The notes under the pieces are model-generated. The model ran no database searches. It was not told where the DNA came from and saw nothing but the letters and a program-made list of their open reading frames with translations. Shown piece after piece: positions 1 through 12,087 of a DNA stretch of 64,000 bases; position 1 is the first letter of the stretch; the number at the start of each line of letters is the position of its first letter. The position numbers were made by a program, and so were the translations under genes. Where the stretch lies: assembly GCA_032433765.1 (NCBI GenBank), contig JAVIAB010000139.1:43171946-43235945 (forward strand), given 5' to 3'. The DNA is from Megaustenia siamemsis. Lineage: Eukaryota; Mollusca; Gastropoda; Stylommatophora; Ariophantidae.

Positions 1-400
1 ATCTTGCGGCCCCTCGCTGCGCGTCTTCGCGGCTGCGCGTCTACCGGGAACTCTTTGATCTCGCTTAATTAACGCCGTGTTTCGCGTTTGCCGTGTAGTT
101 ACTTCGTTAACGTAGCGTCGTGTAGCATGTGTAACGGCCTAAGCTGTTACCTTTAATTCTAAAGGAAGTTTTTAAAACTTATCTTGAATAAATAAACTTG
201 TCACTGTTTTTATTGCCTGAGAGTATAAAGAAAGAATAGATTTATGAAAGTTACGGCACCATTGAAAGTACAAAGAATGTGAAAGTTATGATACCACCAC
301 CCCTTCACCACCCCTTCGCAGCACCATCGCCGCGGGAGGTCACCGGAGAGGTCACCCGACGCCGCCACGAGAGGTCACCACGACCGGAACAAAAATGGGC
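1..400. other. Unidentified flank, no gene seen
   Basis: No splice-supported exon or recognisable protein is visible. Two overlapping AATAAA-type signals lie near 186-194, so this could be a 3' UTR or LTR-like end, but nothing else supports that. The 280-400 stretch is richer in GC and CCACC/GGTCACC words than its surroundings. The short open frame here looks fortuitous. Confidence 0.3.
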
Positions 401-402
401 GG

Positions 403-500
403 GTAGACTCTCATATAAGGAAAAAACGGTAGACTCTCATATAAGGAAAAACGGCACCAAAAATTGTGCCTCGATCTGCGTGTAGACTATTTATATAAGG
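403..500 (+). repeat. Short direct repeats before the 50-bp minisatellite
   Basis: The 18-base word gtagactctcatataagg occurs at 403-420 and again at 429-446. A diverged third copy (gtagactatttatataagg) lies at 482-500. These directly precede the long tandem array but are not its unit. Confidence 0.6.
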
Positions 501-551
501 ATTTATGTGCCTTCAAAGTCACTTTCGGGGGTCCTATCACTAGATATATAC

Positions 552-1558
552 TACTTGTGTGGCTACCGATATCTATCGTTTGTCAAAGATCATTCTGCAA
601 GGAAATGTGTGGCTACCGATATCTATCGTTTGTCAAAGTTCAGTCAGCAAGGAAATGTTTGGCTACAGATATCTATCGTTTGTCAAAGTTCAGTCAGCAA
701 GGAAATGTGTGGCTACCGATATCTATCGTCTGTCAAAGATCAGTCAGCAAGGAAATGTGTGGCTACCGATATCTATCGTCTGTCGAAGATCATTCTGCAA
801 GGAAATGTGTGGCTACCGATATCTATCGTCTGTCAAAGATCATTCTGCAAGGAAATGTGTGGCTACCGATCTCTATCGTTTATCAAAGATCAGTTGGCAA
901 GGAAATGTGTGGCTACCGATCTCTATCGTTTATCAAAGATCAGTTGGCAAGGAAATGTGTGGCTACCGATGTCTGTCGTTTATCAAAGATCAGTTGGCAA
1001 GGAAATGTGTGGCTACCGATATCTATCGTCTGTCGAAGATCATTCTGCAAGGAAATGTGTGGCTACCGATATCTATCGTCTGTCGAAGATCATTCTGCAA
1101 GGAAATGTGTGGCTACCGATCTCTATCGTTTATCAAAGATCAGTTGGCAAGGAAATGTGTGGCTACCGATCTCTATCGTTTATCAAAGATCGGTTGGCAA
1201 GGAAATGTGTGGCTACCGATCTCTGTCGTTTATCAAAGATCAGTTGGCAAGGAAATGTGTGGCTACCGATCTCTATCGTTTATCAAAGATCAGTTGGCAA
1301 GGAAATGTGTGGCTACCGATCTCTATCGTTTATCAAAGATCAGTTGGCAAGGAAATGTGTGGCTACCGATCTCTATCGTTTATCAAAGATCAGTTGGCAA
1401 GGAAATGTGTGGCTACCGATCTCTATCGTTTATCAAAGATCAGTTGGCAAGGAAATGTGTGGCTACCGATCTCTATCGTTTATCAAAGATCAGTTGGCAA
1501 GGAAATATGTGGCTACTGATCTCTATCGTCTGTCAAAGATCATTCTGCTAGGAAATGT
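552..1558. repeat. 50-bp minisatellite, about 20 copies
   Basis: The core ggctaccgat recurs every 50 bases from 561. Units carry three alternative 3' halves (cattctgcaa, cagtcagcaa, cagttggcaa). The left half mixes all three, whereas from about 1131 nearly all units are the cagttggcaa type, a sign of recent homogenisation from the right. Because 50 is not a multiple of 3 and the unit has no forward stop in any phase, all three plus frames stay open. I do not regard these frames as proteins: they are translations of one repeat in shifted phases, with no conserved domain. Confidence 0.95.
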
Positions 1559-2069
1559 TGAACGTGGAAGAAGGAGAGATAGTCAGAGAAAGGGAGGAAA
1601 AGATAACATCAATGAACGGACAGGCCTCGGCTTTTCAGTCCCCAAAGTATGAGAAGAAAGAGAGACATGGAAAAGGCTGACTTGCCTACTTCAAACACTT
1701 TCAGGGTAATGGCATGAAGAAGAAGAATGAACAAAATATCGTATTCCTCTTTTCTAATTTTTCTGTGTTCAAGTCTTTTAATCACATGAGTGTGATCTCA
1801 TTTCATATGTTCAAAATAGGGATAGGAAAGACATGATCTCTCTATCTCTCGTTCGCCCTAAGTATTGTCACTACTTGCAATGTCGTTTATTATATAGATT
1901 TTACTTTTTTAAATTATTTTTTTTTAAGTTCTTGCAGAGACCCATATAGTTTTGCCTGTTGTATTGTATCCATGGGACAACGATTTTCCTAAATGTTGTG
2001 CCATATATTGAGTACAGTCTTGAAATATGTGTTCAGTAGTATGGGTTGCCTGTAGACATATATATGTAA

Positions 2070-3165
2070 CTAAGCCATGAGCGTTATCTTGGGATGTAAA
2101 AGGGACACTCCCTGTGTAGCAATGAGGTATCTTCTTGACTTTCCAACCATGGATGAAAGAATCAAGATCTGGAGAACACGAGCATACCTGAAGATTAGTA
2201 CAGATAAAGAGCATCCACTGCACCACGTGCTCAACACAGGGAAAGGTGTCAGGCTTAAAAAAGGCAAATCGTGGGTGGGCCTAGCAGGGTGTCATCAAAC
2301 AGGTCTGTGGACTTACCAATATCATCATTGGTGAGGAGTGGATACTGGTGCCTACGTCATTCAAGGGGACTTTCTCGTGTATTGTCACACTCGACAGGAA
2401 AAGTAGGGAACAGAACTCGGTCGCGGTTAATGCTGAGGTCAACGGTCTCATCTGCGATAACACCAATGAGAAAGATGCAGTCATCTATACAGACGGATCT
2501 TTAAGACGACACCAAAGAAGTGCATGGGCATTTACAGGACGCTCGGCAGGCAGAATAGTCTACGAAGACAGTGGTGCATACGTCATGACCAGGAGTAGCA
2601 TGACAATGGAGGCGATGGCAGTGACCAAGGCATTCAAATGGTTAGAGTCACAAGACTACACCCACGCATGTATACTGAGTGATTCGATGAGCATGATAAA
2701 AAAAAAGTGGAGGCGGGCTCTGTACGCATGCAATGAGTAGAGTCATTGCAGAAGTCCAAAATACGTAAGGTCACCTTTGTCTATGTCCCTGGACATGCGC
2801 GAGGACGGGGAAATGAAAGAGCGGACAGGTTGGCTAGCTGCGCTGTCGTTGAGGACGAGCAACCAATGGATCGGGCGGACATCATCAATGCCCTCCGAGA
2901 CGTGGGAAGAGCACAGGACTTCGACAAACACAGATCCACGTCACTTCTTCGGATGATGGAAGTGGGAGTTAAGATGGGCACAGCCATAAATGAGAAACTT
3001 AGTGGCCGTGTAAGAAGACTTATCAACCAACATAGAACTGGAGTCGTCAGTCGCTGGACAAGGCGGTACTTGATTAGGAAGGGAACCTGAGCACATATGG
3101 ACACGTTCGGAGTGCAATGATGATGTACCGCAAATAACTCAATAACTCAATATATATGTGACTGA
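2070..3165 (+). mobile_element. LINE relic (family J): ORF2 C-terminus with RNase H
   Basis: This is a 5'-truncated non-LTR retrotransposon. The left part encodes the post-RT linker (words such as CVAMRYLLDFPTMDERI). It is followed by an RNase H domain split over two frames: YTDGS near 2489-2503, the SMTMEAMAV acidic helix, the SDSMSM block near 2680, then GHARGRGNERAD near 2793-2828, the classic His-containing end of RNase H. A frame break after about 2700 and further stops make it a pseudogene. The closest relative in the window is 53106-54187, and a third 3' end is at 63777-63915. All three share an end close to ccgcaaataactcaa. The domain layout is that of jockey/I-type LINEs; I am unsure of the exact clade. 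Confidence 0.85.
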
Positions 3166-3529
3166 GGTGCCAATCTTGAATTTTGTATACAAGTAACAAT
3201 GGAGTTGTTTGCGTCCATTTGTGAGATGTATAATAAAAAATTGTTCCCATCTATTCATATTATGGTAGGCATATTGATTTGGAGTTTGTGGTCTTCTGAT
3301 TGATTTGATTATCTGGAATGACGCGAAAACCTATAACGAGTCAGTTGCATAGTTTGCGTGTTTATCCATTTTTGTGTATGCATACAAGCATGCGTCGTAG
3401 TTGGCACATTTCGTCTTCAGCAAGCTAGACTTTGATTTGACATGCAGTTTTTGTCAAATCGATTCAGTTCAAAGAGTATTGTTTATTAACGTTCCACATA
3501 AAATAATCCGACAGGTAGTATTTTGACGA

Positions 3530-3530
<1 letters not shown>

Positions 3531-3560
<30 letters not shown>
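3531..3560. repeat. (CT)n microsatellite
   Basis: An uninterrupted CT dinucleotide run of about 15 copies. The 3165-3530 stretch before it shows nothing recognisable. Confidence 0.9.
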
Positions 3561-3596
3561 GCGATCAGGACTCAATCAGAGTAGGATTCCAGACTT

Positions 3597-3890
3597 TCAC
3601 ATGAAGACAGCTGTCTGTTTAAGTGAATTGATCGACCCCACAGACAGAATATCATAATTAGAGTCTGTTGGATCCACTCTGCTTGAATACATGTTAAAAC
3701 GTTGCACTGTGTTCTGCGCCAGTGGCCCAGTGCATCCGATTTCAGCCAGCATATTATTCAAGTTTGCTTTCCTTAGCCTTTGATTGTCCCTAATCTTCCT
3801 GCAAGGCAGCAGATTGTCTTTTCTGTAGGGGGATTCTGCCCTTTGATGGTCGGCCCTCCCTGGTTTACGAGCACCATCTGCCCGAGTCAC
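3597..3890 (-). other. Unrecognised open frame, probably repeat-derived
   Basis: A 97-codon frame reading leftward. It contains the words CRKIRDNQRLRKANL and QNTVQRF. A diverged version of the same block (CRKVKENQRLGKN ... KTQCN) can be read on the minus strand around 27540-27660, so this is more likely part of a dispersed repeat than a unique gene. No family recognised and no splice context. Confidence 0.25.
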
Positions 3891-3895
3891 TAGAG

Positions 3896-4370
3896 GTGAC
3901 TAACACAGACATGCACACACAAAGATATGAGATGTGACCAACACAGACATGCATATAACGATATGAGGCATAACTAACACTGACACACAACAAAATATGA
4001 GATATGACTAACACAGACTCACTCCTAAATATGAGATATGACTAACACAGATACACACACTAAGATATGAGATATGACTAAACACAAACACACAAAGATA
4101 TGAGACATGATTAACATAAACATGCATTTCAAAAGATAGGAGATGTGACTAACATAGACATGCACACACAAAGGTATGAGATGTGACTAACATAGACATG
4201 CACACAAAGATATGAGATATAACTAACATAGACATGCACACATAGATATGAGATATGATTAACACATACATGCACGCACAAAGATATGACACATGACTAA
4301 CACAGATCCACGCTAAGATATGAGATATGACTAAACACAGACACACACAAATATATGACTATTTGGTTAT
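3896..4370. repeat. Degenerate minisatellite (gagatatgactaacacagac)
   Basis: About a dozen irregular units of roughly 35-45 bases, built on the word atgagatatgactaacacag followed by a CA-rich spacer. Units differ in spacer length and have many substitutions, so the array is older than most others in the window. It abuts the tail end of the family-H repeat at 4371. Confidence 0.8.
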
Positions 4371-4703
4371 GGAAGGCCTCGGTATCACTGAAAACGAATT
4401 AAAATCCATAATTGCTCAACCGCCCGTGCCATCGCAATCATCCGAATTAATATATCATCTCCCAAACAAAGAAAGGTAACTGTAGTCCCCATCGTAGCAG
4501 TCTCAGCACACGCCAAAAGACATAAGGAGAAACCGCGCAGAAAGTGACATCATTCATTGTAAACAATTGGAATATCGAAACATGATCAAAACGGATGAGA
4601 CAAACAGCTCACGGTGTGCACAGAGCACTTAACTCAGTAGCTCCTGCAACAAGCCGGACTTGAATATGAGGAAACTGCAACAAGGAACACTTTTCATGCA
4701 TAG
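4371..4703 (-). mobile_element. Dispersed repeat family H, reversed copy
   Basis: Reverse-complement match to the repeats at 9066, 11765, 24140 and 58555. Shared words include the end ctgcagtgataccggggcc-type block and the internal gctctgtgcacaccgtgagc. The 3' end faces left and carries a remnant of the TAACCA-type tail (ggttatgg at 4360s). No coding capacity is seen; behaves as a retroposon. Confidence 0.75.
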
Positions 4704-4704
4704 A

Positions 4705-5325
4705 ATTCAATTTTGACGATCTGAAACAGGTTCTTACAACTACAACTACTTTGGAATACTATAACCAGTGATGGAAAGTGTACAAGTGAAATAAACAAAA
4801 GAATAGGAATGGCGAAAAGTAATTTTAATGTCATGAAGAACATACCAACATCAAAACAAATGACATCAGGGCTAAAACTAAGAATAGCAAAATGTTATGT
4901 CTTCTCAACATTCCCATATGGTGCAGAAACATGGACATTAGACAAGAAAACGGAACAGAAAATTGAAGCCCTTGAAATATATATATATAGAAGAATAGGT
5001 AGAATTGGATGGAAGGAAAAGAAAACAAACGATGAAGTCTTAAAACAACTAAAAATGAAAAGAGAACTACTAAGCACAATTCAAATAAGACAAATGCGAA
5101 TTTGGACCATGTTAAAAGACACAACAGCCTACAAAAAGTAATCCTGGAGGGGAAAATACACGGTAAAAGAGGCAGCGGCAGACCAAGTCTAACATGAACG
5201 AGTAAAATCAAAAGATGGACAAATCAGCCTATGACAACCTGCACCATCAAAGCAAGAGACAGAGCAGAATGGCGCTCCATGGTAGCTAACCTCCGTTGCG
5301 GAGAAGGCACTCGATGATGATGAAA
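4705..5325 (+). mobile_element. RTE-like LINE relic (family C), ORF2 3' part
   Basis: Encodes the region after the reverse transcriptase palm: MAKSNFNVMKN, then YGAETWTLDKKTEQ, YRRIGRIGWKEKKTN and the basic RGRP-type tail. This is the usual C-terminal connection of RTE-type ORF2. Frame breaks occur after about 5110. The non-coding 3' end (ctccgttgcggagaaggca followed by ATG repeats) matches 45180-45220 and, reversed, 58903-58960. Only the last ~600 bases are present, consistent with 5' truncation. Confidence 0.85.
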
Positions 5326-6884
5326 CAAGTTAAGTTTGCATTTCCGGCCATAAAACCAGAACTGGTCATGAAGGTCAATTTTGTTTCACAAGGACGATTA
5401 AACACAAACTTGGTGTGTGTGTGTGTGTGGGGGGGGGGCGCTAAGACGGACGTCCAGCTCTGAGCACCAACATTTTGTTGACGGCCACAGGCGTAGTTTA
5501 GTGTGTCGCTTGTTTATTGTTCATTCTGACCTGGATTGTTTATCTTTGTTGGTATTTACCAAGGGTCCAGTACGTCACAATGGATGTTACTGTTGCCATT
5601 GCAAACTGAAGGTACTAGCTGAAAGGGAAGAGTTGGGGAGTTGTAGAAATGGAGATGCGAGATTAGGGTGATGTCGCTGTGTTTAAGAATAGCTAGCTAG
5701 CCAGGTAGTTACTTCATTAGTTAGTTAACATGTTAATTAGTAAATATGCTAGTTTTTAGATTAAGTTAGTTAAGCTAGGTTGTTAGTTAATTAATTATTC
5801 AACCAGTTATTTAATTATTTAGTTAATTAGCTACTTAGTTAGCTAGTTAATAAGTTAGTCCGTCTCCCTCCAACTTGTGTTGCAGACCACTAAGTTAGCT
5901 ATTTCATTATCAATAACATTGTTCATATGAAATGTTACGCCACATATACATTATTAAACATAAAAAAGAAACACGAGTATATTTCTTGCTCTTAATTTAC
6001 AGCATTACACGTCAATAAAATAGCTGATATTAGAGCATATTCATGTATAACATCCATATTAGATATTATTATGAGGAGGGAGACCTAGAGGTATGACGTT
6101 GGACACTTGATATGAAGTTACCGAGTTTCTAATCTCCGCTAAACGGATTGGAAATTGTTCCATTTGGTATCCCTGATTTAGTCGTCTCTTTATCCTTCCC
6201 CTGTCTCTGGGTAGTGAGATCCGATACCTAGTTCTATCGGATAAAGGCGAGAAAGAAAAATCATACTCTCGCACGGGGTATTGAATCCTTGGGAGTTAAC
6301 AGTCGAAAAAGGTAAACGGAAATTAACGCTGCTGGAACAAGAATATTAAGCAACTAAAAGTCTACACATGCAGAAGAAAGTTGCAATAAAGTCTGTCAGA
6401 AAGGCGCAGATATAACGTGACGTAGACTACGACACAACGCATGCATGTCCACTTAGGTGAAAAGAGGAGTAGAAGAATTACTCATGAACATATAATCTAG
6501 CCTCCATTCCTCCAAAGACAACAGGTCAGGGCAGTTTTCAGAAATTGTCCCCGATTTGTGCAAATGTCTGTTGTAGATCAATAGATCGAGATCATTTGCT
6601 ATGAGAGACTGCTGCCTATTTAAATTGAGCCACGATTGGAACCATCTGAGCTGTTTTTGCGATGTTACCTTTAGTCTCCCTATCCTTACCTTTCACTATC
6701 TTCGTGACACTTGCTGTCCGACATCTGACGTCATTATGGGAAATACTAATCAATGGATGACGTTAACTGTAGCACATTTCCTTCTACCAGTCCTATACAA
6801 TGTAATCTTTACTCCAATTTTGTAATGACATTTGCGATTTAATATAACCTTGAAGACCTAGTCTCAGGTTGAACTGATCGTGTC
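5326..6884. other. Intergenic stretch without a supported gene
   Basis: Contains a GT run then poly-G at 5413-5438, and a degenerate TAGTTA/TTAATTA tract at about 5690-5860. At 6190-6220 the segment tctctgggtagtgagat matches the unit of the minisatellite at 49790-50040. Apart from that I see no gene: the short frames lack splice sites or recognisable content. Confidence 0.5.
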
Positions 6885-7190
6885 ATTCCGCCAAGAAGAA
6901 GATAAAATAATATTAAACCAATAAGAAGAAAATAAAACAATATTAAACCAATAAGAAGAAGATAAAACAATATTAAACCAATAAGAAGATAAAATAATAT
7001 TAAACCAATAAGAAGAAGATAAAACAATATTAAACCAATAAGAAGAAGATAAAACAATATTAAACCAATAAGAAGAAGATAAAACAATATTAAACCAATA
7101 AGAAGAAGATAAAACAATATTAAACCAATAAGAAGAAGATAAAACAATATTAAACCAATAAGAAGAAGATAAAACAATATTAAGCCAACA
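6885..7190. repeat. 30-bp minisatellite, about 10 copies
   Basis: Unit built on aagaagataaaacaatatta plus aaccaat, 30 bases, with one unit lacking 3 bases. Because both lengths are multiples of 3, a leucine/isoleucine-rich minus-strand frame runs through it. I treat that frame as a repeat artefact. Confidence 0.95.
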
Positions 7191-7603
7191 ACAATTTCTA
7201 GTCCCTGTTTCTTTCTCTCACGTTTACTTTCTTCTCTCTTGTTCTAATTTAGCCGCTCCTGTCCCTCAAACGCAGCATTCTCTTTAGTTTACGAACAGTC
7301 TACGCTTTATCCTTACCCCCCCCCCCTCCCACATACATACACACACAAACACACCCCTCTTCTCTAATCTTCTCTCCGCAGCTAAACTAATTCTAACGTT
7401 TGTTGTAATTCGTCTCTTTCTTAAGCTCCTTTCTCCATTATTCTTTCTTTCTTCATCTCTGTCGCTTATTCTAACTATCTGTAGTTGGCCACGCCGTAGT
7501 GTAAAAAAGGGGGGGGGCATTTTATTGTTATTGTTATTTCTTATTCTAGATCGAAATTATTTAATTAATTTATTATTATTTTTTTTAATTCTTAAAATAT
7601 ATA

Positions 7604-7663
<60 letters not shown>

Positions 7664-8047
7664 GCATGTTTGTTCCTGCTGAAGGCCTATTTAGCCGAAA
7701 CGTCGTTATAATTTGTATCGTTCACTTATTACGTAAAGCTTTAATCATATCGTTTTTTTTCTATTTGTTTATTTTTTTTTCTTCAATTCCCCTATCTGTA
7801 GTTTTTCTATCTACTTTGTTTAACCCACTAATCTACCCACTTATATCCTCTCAATAATTAACTCGTTAATTCTCTCTTACCTCTTTACAATTATACCCTT
7901 TCTATAAACAGGCCGCTCGTTTTCCCTACCGACCACATATCAGCGTTGCCCTCAGCGAAGTTGGAATTGTCTAAGTCGGGTAAACTCTGACTCTATGATA
8001 TGATATATATCAGATGATAAATTACGACAGAAATAACACTACCCCTT
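7191..8047. other. Pyrimidine- and AT-rich spacer with (TG)n tract
   Basis: Holds a T/C-rich stretch, a poly-C run at about 7316-7326, a poly-G run near 7510, and a (TG)n microsatellite of about 30 copies at 7603-7662. No gene recognised. Confidence 0.6.
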
Positions 8048-8530
8048 CATCATCATCATCAAGTACCGGGCCTGATGGCGTAGGTGATCATGATTCTTCA
8101 CAACTTTCAATCACGGCAGTTATTTATCATTTCTGTTGTTGACCTTCTGCCAAGCCATTCTCTTAAGCTGTCTGATATCTTTTCTCTTTGCTTACCTCTA
8201 TCTCTTCGTCCCTCAATTTTCCCAGTTGTTACAATATATTCCAGCTGTTCTCGTCTCATTACGTGTCCAAAAAATGATGATTGTTTCTTCCTTATATTGG
8301 AAACTAGCTCTCTTTTTGCTTTGTCCACTTTCAGAACGTCTTTATTATTCTTCTTAGCTGTCCAAGGTATTCTTAACATTCTTCTGTAAAACCACATTTC
8401 TACAGACTCCAGTGATCTTCTTGTCTGTTGTCCTATTGTTAATGATTCATATCCATATGTTAAGACTGGCTCTACATAACATTTAAGAAATCTTTTTCTT
8501 GTTTCTATTGTCAAAAATGGACTACCCATT
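8048..8530 (-). mobile_element. RTE-like LINE 3' end (family A)
   Basis: Reads leftward: CYVEPVLTYGYESLTIGQQTRRS, WFYRRMLRIPWTAKKNN and FGHVMRREQLEY are RTE-type ORF2 C-terminal words, ending in a non-coding tail and a CAT/ATG repeat at 8048-8060. The same family occurs at 38985 (+), 48185 (-), 50445/51073 (-) and 60195 (+). Confidence 0.85.
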
Positions 8531-9065
8531 AAAAACTTCTTATGTACTAAAAAATATTAAGTCAATATAGATGCTGACATTTTATGATTTTTATTTGCTG
8601 AGTTAGATATAACATCCTCGGTGCTCCGCCCTTGCCATAGTTTGACTGGCGCCCCTAGGGGGATCACTGCTCTATTCTATCCTTTGCTCTCTAGTCTCAA
8701 CTCCTTTCCACAGCTCTTTGTCGTTGACATTTTAGTTTTCTTTACCTTTTTGTTAATTTCAGAAATATAATCTCTGCATAGTTTATCCATGACACACCCC
8801 ATCTGCTTATAAGAAATTCTATCATAAATAAATTTTTAATGGGATTTATGGTGGAAAGTTGAATATTTCATACCGCGAACAATATAAGTCACTTCATCTG
8901 TGAAGTGTTTTTGTATAGAAATATCACCAACACGAATACATATTCAAACTGAAATATTCACGTTGTTATTTGGTGCTATAACGTGGTATCGTTTTCATGA
9001 GGTGTCAGTTTGAAGAATGGGTTAAACGTGTTGTTCTCGCGGAGTCTTCATTCATCATCACACAT
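8531..9065. other. Unannotated spacer
   Basis: AT-rich sequence with no recognisable gene or repeat copy elsewhere in the window. Confidence 0.4.
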
Positions 9066-9400
9066 CATCTTGTTGCAGGAGCTACTGAGTTAAGTGCTCT
9101 GTGCACACCGTGAGCTGTGTGTCTCATCCGTTTTGATCCTGTTTCGATATCCCGCTTGTTTACGATGAATGATGATATCGTATGACAGGGAACAGTTGGC
9201 TGTGTTCACTTTCTGCGTGGTTTCGCCTTATGTCTTTTGGCGTGTGCTGAGACTGCAATGATGGGGACTACAGTTACCTTTCTTTTTTTGGGAGATGTGT
9301 TATTAATTCGGATGATTGCGATGGCACGGGCGGTTGAGCAGTTATGGATTTTAATTCGTTTTCAGTGATGCCGAGGCCTTCCATAACCAATAACAATAAC
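9066..9400 (+). mobile_element. Dispersed repeat family H
   Basis: Begins within cttgttgcaggagctactg and runs to ttcagtgatgccgaggcc, followed by a short TAACCA/TAACAA tail (9382-9400). Same body as copies at 24140 and 58555. Confidence 0.75.
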
Positions 9401-9667
9401 ATCAGTCCCGCAGCATTGGCAGTCACTAGGGAACTTTTGACGTCGTTCTCTCAATTTTCTAAACTTTCACGTACAAGATCTGATTTCTCAGATATGACGA
9501 AGGCTACTCCTGTCCATTCTCTGAGTCTGTTTTCGTATCTATTTCTCTGTCTGCCTTGTCTTCTTCTTCTTGACACAGTGCCTGTAAAATGGTCTTAGCA
9601 AGGCTTGTTTGAAGATTCGTAGCATTTTAATTGTCGTTCTTTTATCGTTGACTGTAAGTCAAGAAGC

Positions 9668-10595
9668 TAGAAATCAACTGAGTCGCTGACAACTTTCAGC
9701 GCTGTTGCTGTCGTGCACCTCTGCCCCCTGATTTGATACTGCCAGTTTTTAATCACGAGACTGTGTATTTAGTGTCCATATAAGGATCCTGCTGAAATGT
9801 GTTAATGGCCCCCTTTATACATCAAGAATCGAGAATTTCCTCAGATTAGTTTCACTTCTTTGAGATCAACATTTATAGTCAGCCTGCGTCTCGTGCTTAT
9901 ACTGCCTTTTAAGCAAGCTATTCCTAGTTAATTATGTTCACATCAAACGCCTTTATGTCACGTTAACAAACATCTTTGTAGCGTAGATGGCGTCTTTTTT
10001 GTTATTACGTTTAGTTTAAAATATGTGTCAAATAAATAACAATAAAACAAGTAGAGGAATTTAAATAAAAAGGAAGTCTAGTGACAAAAAGCTAATCACA
10101 AACAGCAGAAATAGACTCAAGATGCAACAAAGCTTGTCAAATCATTGCACAGCTATCACCACTATTGTCCAACAAGGAAATCACTCAGGAGCCAAAACGA
10201 GCACTCTACAATACAATATTCATCTCAAAGTTGCGTTACTAATACCAGTTCTGAACTCTAACTGCAAGAACAATAAGTAAAAAACCTCTACTGAGATTAA
10301 ATATGTTAGACAAATGATAGGAAACAGTCTGAGAGACAAGATCAGAAATGGAGAACTGAGAAAAAAGCTAGAAAGAGCCCCCCCCCCCCTCTCTGCCCCA
10401 TTTCCCCATAGAATATATAAAGAAACAACAGATACAATGATTTGCCCACGTGACAAGTCAGAGTGACCAAAACACAACACAACGAGCCCTCAACAAACAT
10501 TGCGAGAACACCAGACCCAAGGGCCGACCACGAAAAAGATGGATTGATGGAATATTAGGAGCACTAGGAAACATAACAGCAGCAGAGGCGATATA
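9668..10595 (+). repeat. Duplicated chimeric block, left copy (with family-E LINE relic)
   Basis: Matches 32896-33997 base for base in long runs. It consists of about 380 bases of unidentified sequence (9668-10047) joined at the same point to a truncated family-E RTE relic (10048-10595). The relic retains remains of words such as QVEEFKYLGSL, SRCNKACQIIGQ and the RPRKR tail. A poly-C run sits at 10380-10390. The shared junction means the pair descends from one event followed by duplication of the whole block. Confidence 0.75.
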
Positions 10596-10705
10596 TTATA
10601 TAATATATATATATATAGTATATATAATATATAATAGGATATACACAAGATTGATCTATATAGGATATACACAAGATTGATCTATATAGGATATACACAA
10701 TATTC
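10596..10705. repeat. (TA)n tract and 26-bp triple repeat
   Basis: An AT-only microsatellite (about 10590-10636) is followed by roughly three copies of a 26-base unit containing ggatatacacaagattgat. Confidence 0.8.
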
Positions 10706-11337
10706 TTCTACCGCCCGCACATGTAGTAAGGACTACAGATAACATGTCACTATAAGATTAGGAACAGCAGCTGTGTACAGGTTTCTAAAGCTTTACCACG
10801 TTATTGCTAATGTTGATTTTTTTGGTTCCCGTTCTCAAGACCTTCCTTTCTATCGCGTCACTCCTTTCTCTTTAGTCCCCTCTTTCTCTTAGATTTCTTC
10901 CTTCATTTTTCAATCTCCCACCTCTTCTTACCCGCCCCTAACTCTGTCTATCTTCCATTCTCTATTCCCACAATTCCTACCTATTCCATGAACACTAGTC
11001 TCCTGTTTCCCCAAGTCTAAACGAGTGCTGATCCCAAAACACGCTGACCGCGAACACATGGGGAAGGGGGAAGATTACTACTAGGCTCACATGTTTACAG
11101 GTCACGTGTTTTGTGTACACAACAAACATCCACTTCCGGCTGGTTTCGTGAGGGAAACCTTCTTGCTGGTCTCAAAGACTTTTTGAATATTTGCCGCAAA
11201 AAAATATGTGTGGGGCTGTGTGTAGAGTTGTGTGCGTGTATGTCACAGCCGTTTATTGGTGATGTTTTAGATGGTTCTTTCTGTTGCCTATTTTAGAAAT
11301 GCCATTAAATGAAAGTGTCTGCCTTTTGCTGTAGTCC
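10706..11337. other. Unannotated spacer
   Basis: Pyrimidine-rich first half (10850-10990). No gene or window-internal repeat recognised. Confidence 0.4.
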
Positions 11338-11350
11338 ACTTAAATATCTA

Positions 11351-11612
11351 GGGAGCCGCGATAGCTCAGTGGTTAGTGAACTGGACTAAAAAAGGACAAG
11401 GGGTAGGGTTCGATCCCAACCGACGGCTTCCGGGTTCACCCAGCCTTAAATGGGTACCGGATTTTTTTCTGGGAAAGTAAAGCAGCACGGGCGTAATATC
11501 GACCACATTACCCCAAAAATCATGTGCTGGAGGTCTGTAAAATATAGGGTCACTAACACCATATTTCCCTATACGCCACTTGGCGTGACGGGGTACTTTA
11601 CTTTTTTTTTTT
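11351..11612 (+). mobile_element. tRNA-derived SINE, full length
   Basis: Head gggagccgcgatagctcag with pol III A box (tagctcagtgg) and B box (ggttcgatccc); body with atgtgctggaggtctgt; tail tacgccacttggcgtgacgg followed by a T-run. Flanked by a perfect 12-base target-site duplication acttaaatatct at 11338-11349 and 11613-11624, which fixes both ends and shows a recent insertion. Confidence 0.95.
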
Positions 11613-11764
11613 ACTTAAATATCTCCTTTAAACCGAATATTCTTTTATTTTTCTTCTTTAGAAACTTGTCGTACAAGAAAACGATTCATCCCATCTCTCA
11701 AATTTCAGAAAAACTGCTGACCAATCATTATCACCAAGTGCCGTGCATGCTAGATGAATTCCGG

Positions 11765-12087
11765 TCAATATGGCGGATAGGCGGCAGGGACCATTGAGGC
11801 TCAGTCTGAAAAGTATTCCTTGTTGCAGTCTCCTCATATTCCAGGTCCGGCTTGCTCCTGAAGGTACTGAGTTTGTGTTCTAAACACACCGTGAGTTGTG
11901 CTTTTCATCCGGATCGTGTTTCGATATTCCGATTGATTACGATGAATAATAATATCGTATGACGAAGGACAGTTCAGCTGCGTTCACTTTCGGTGTCGCT
12001 TGGACTTAACGTCTTTTGGCTTTCGTGCTGTAGCTGCTATGATGGTGGCTGCAGCTGCCTTTCTTTGTTAGGGTCCTTCAATGAGAT
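11765..12087 (+). mobile_element. Dispersed repeat family H, 3' end replaced by a minisatellite
   Basis: Starts at ggataggcggcaggg, as in the 24140 copy, and runs to ccttcaatgagatgag. At that point the 30-bp array begins, so the last ~100 bases and tail of the family are missing. Confidence 0.75.

Noticed and set aside
1..400. LTR of a retrotransposon
   Set aside because: Only overlapping poly(A) signals support it; no TG...CA ends, primer-binding site or second copy seen.
464..1652. Three overlapping 330-381-codon plus-strand frames
   Set aside because: They are the three phases of one stop-free 50-bp minisatellite; no domain, no splice support, identical underlying repeat.
11351..11435. 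True tRNA gene
   Set aside because: Has A and B boxes and an acceptor-like pairing, but occurs in over 20 copies joined to the same body and tail with target duplications, so it is a SINE head.
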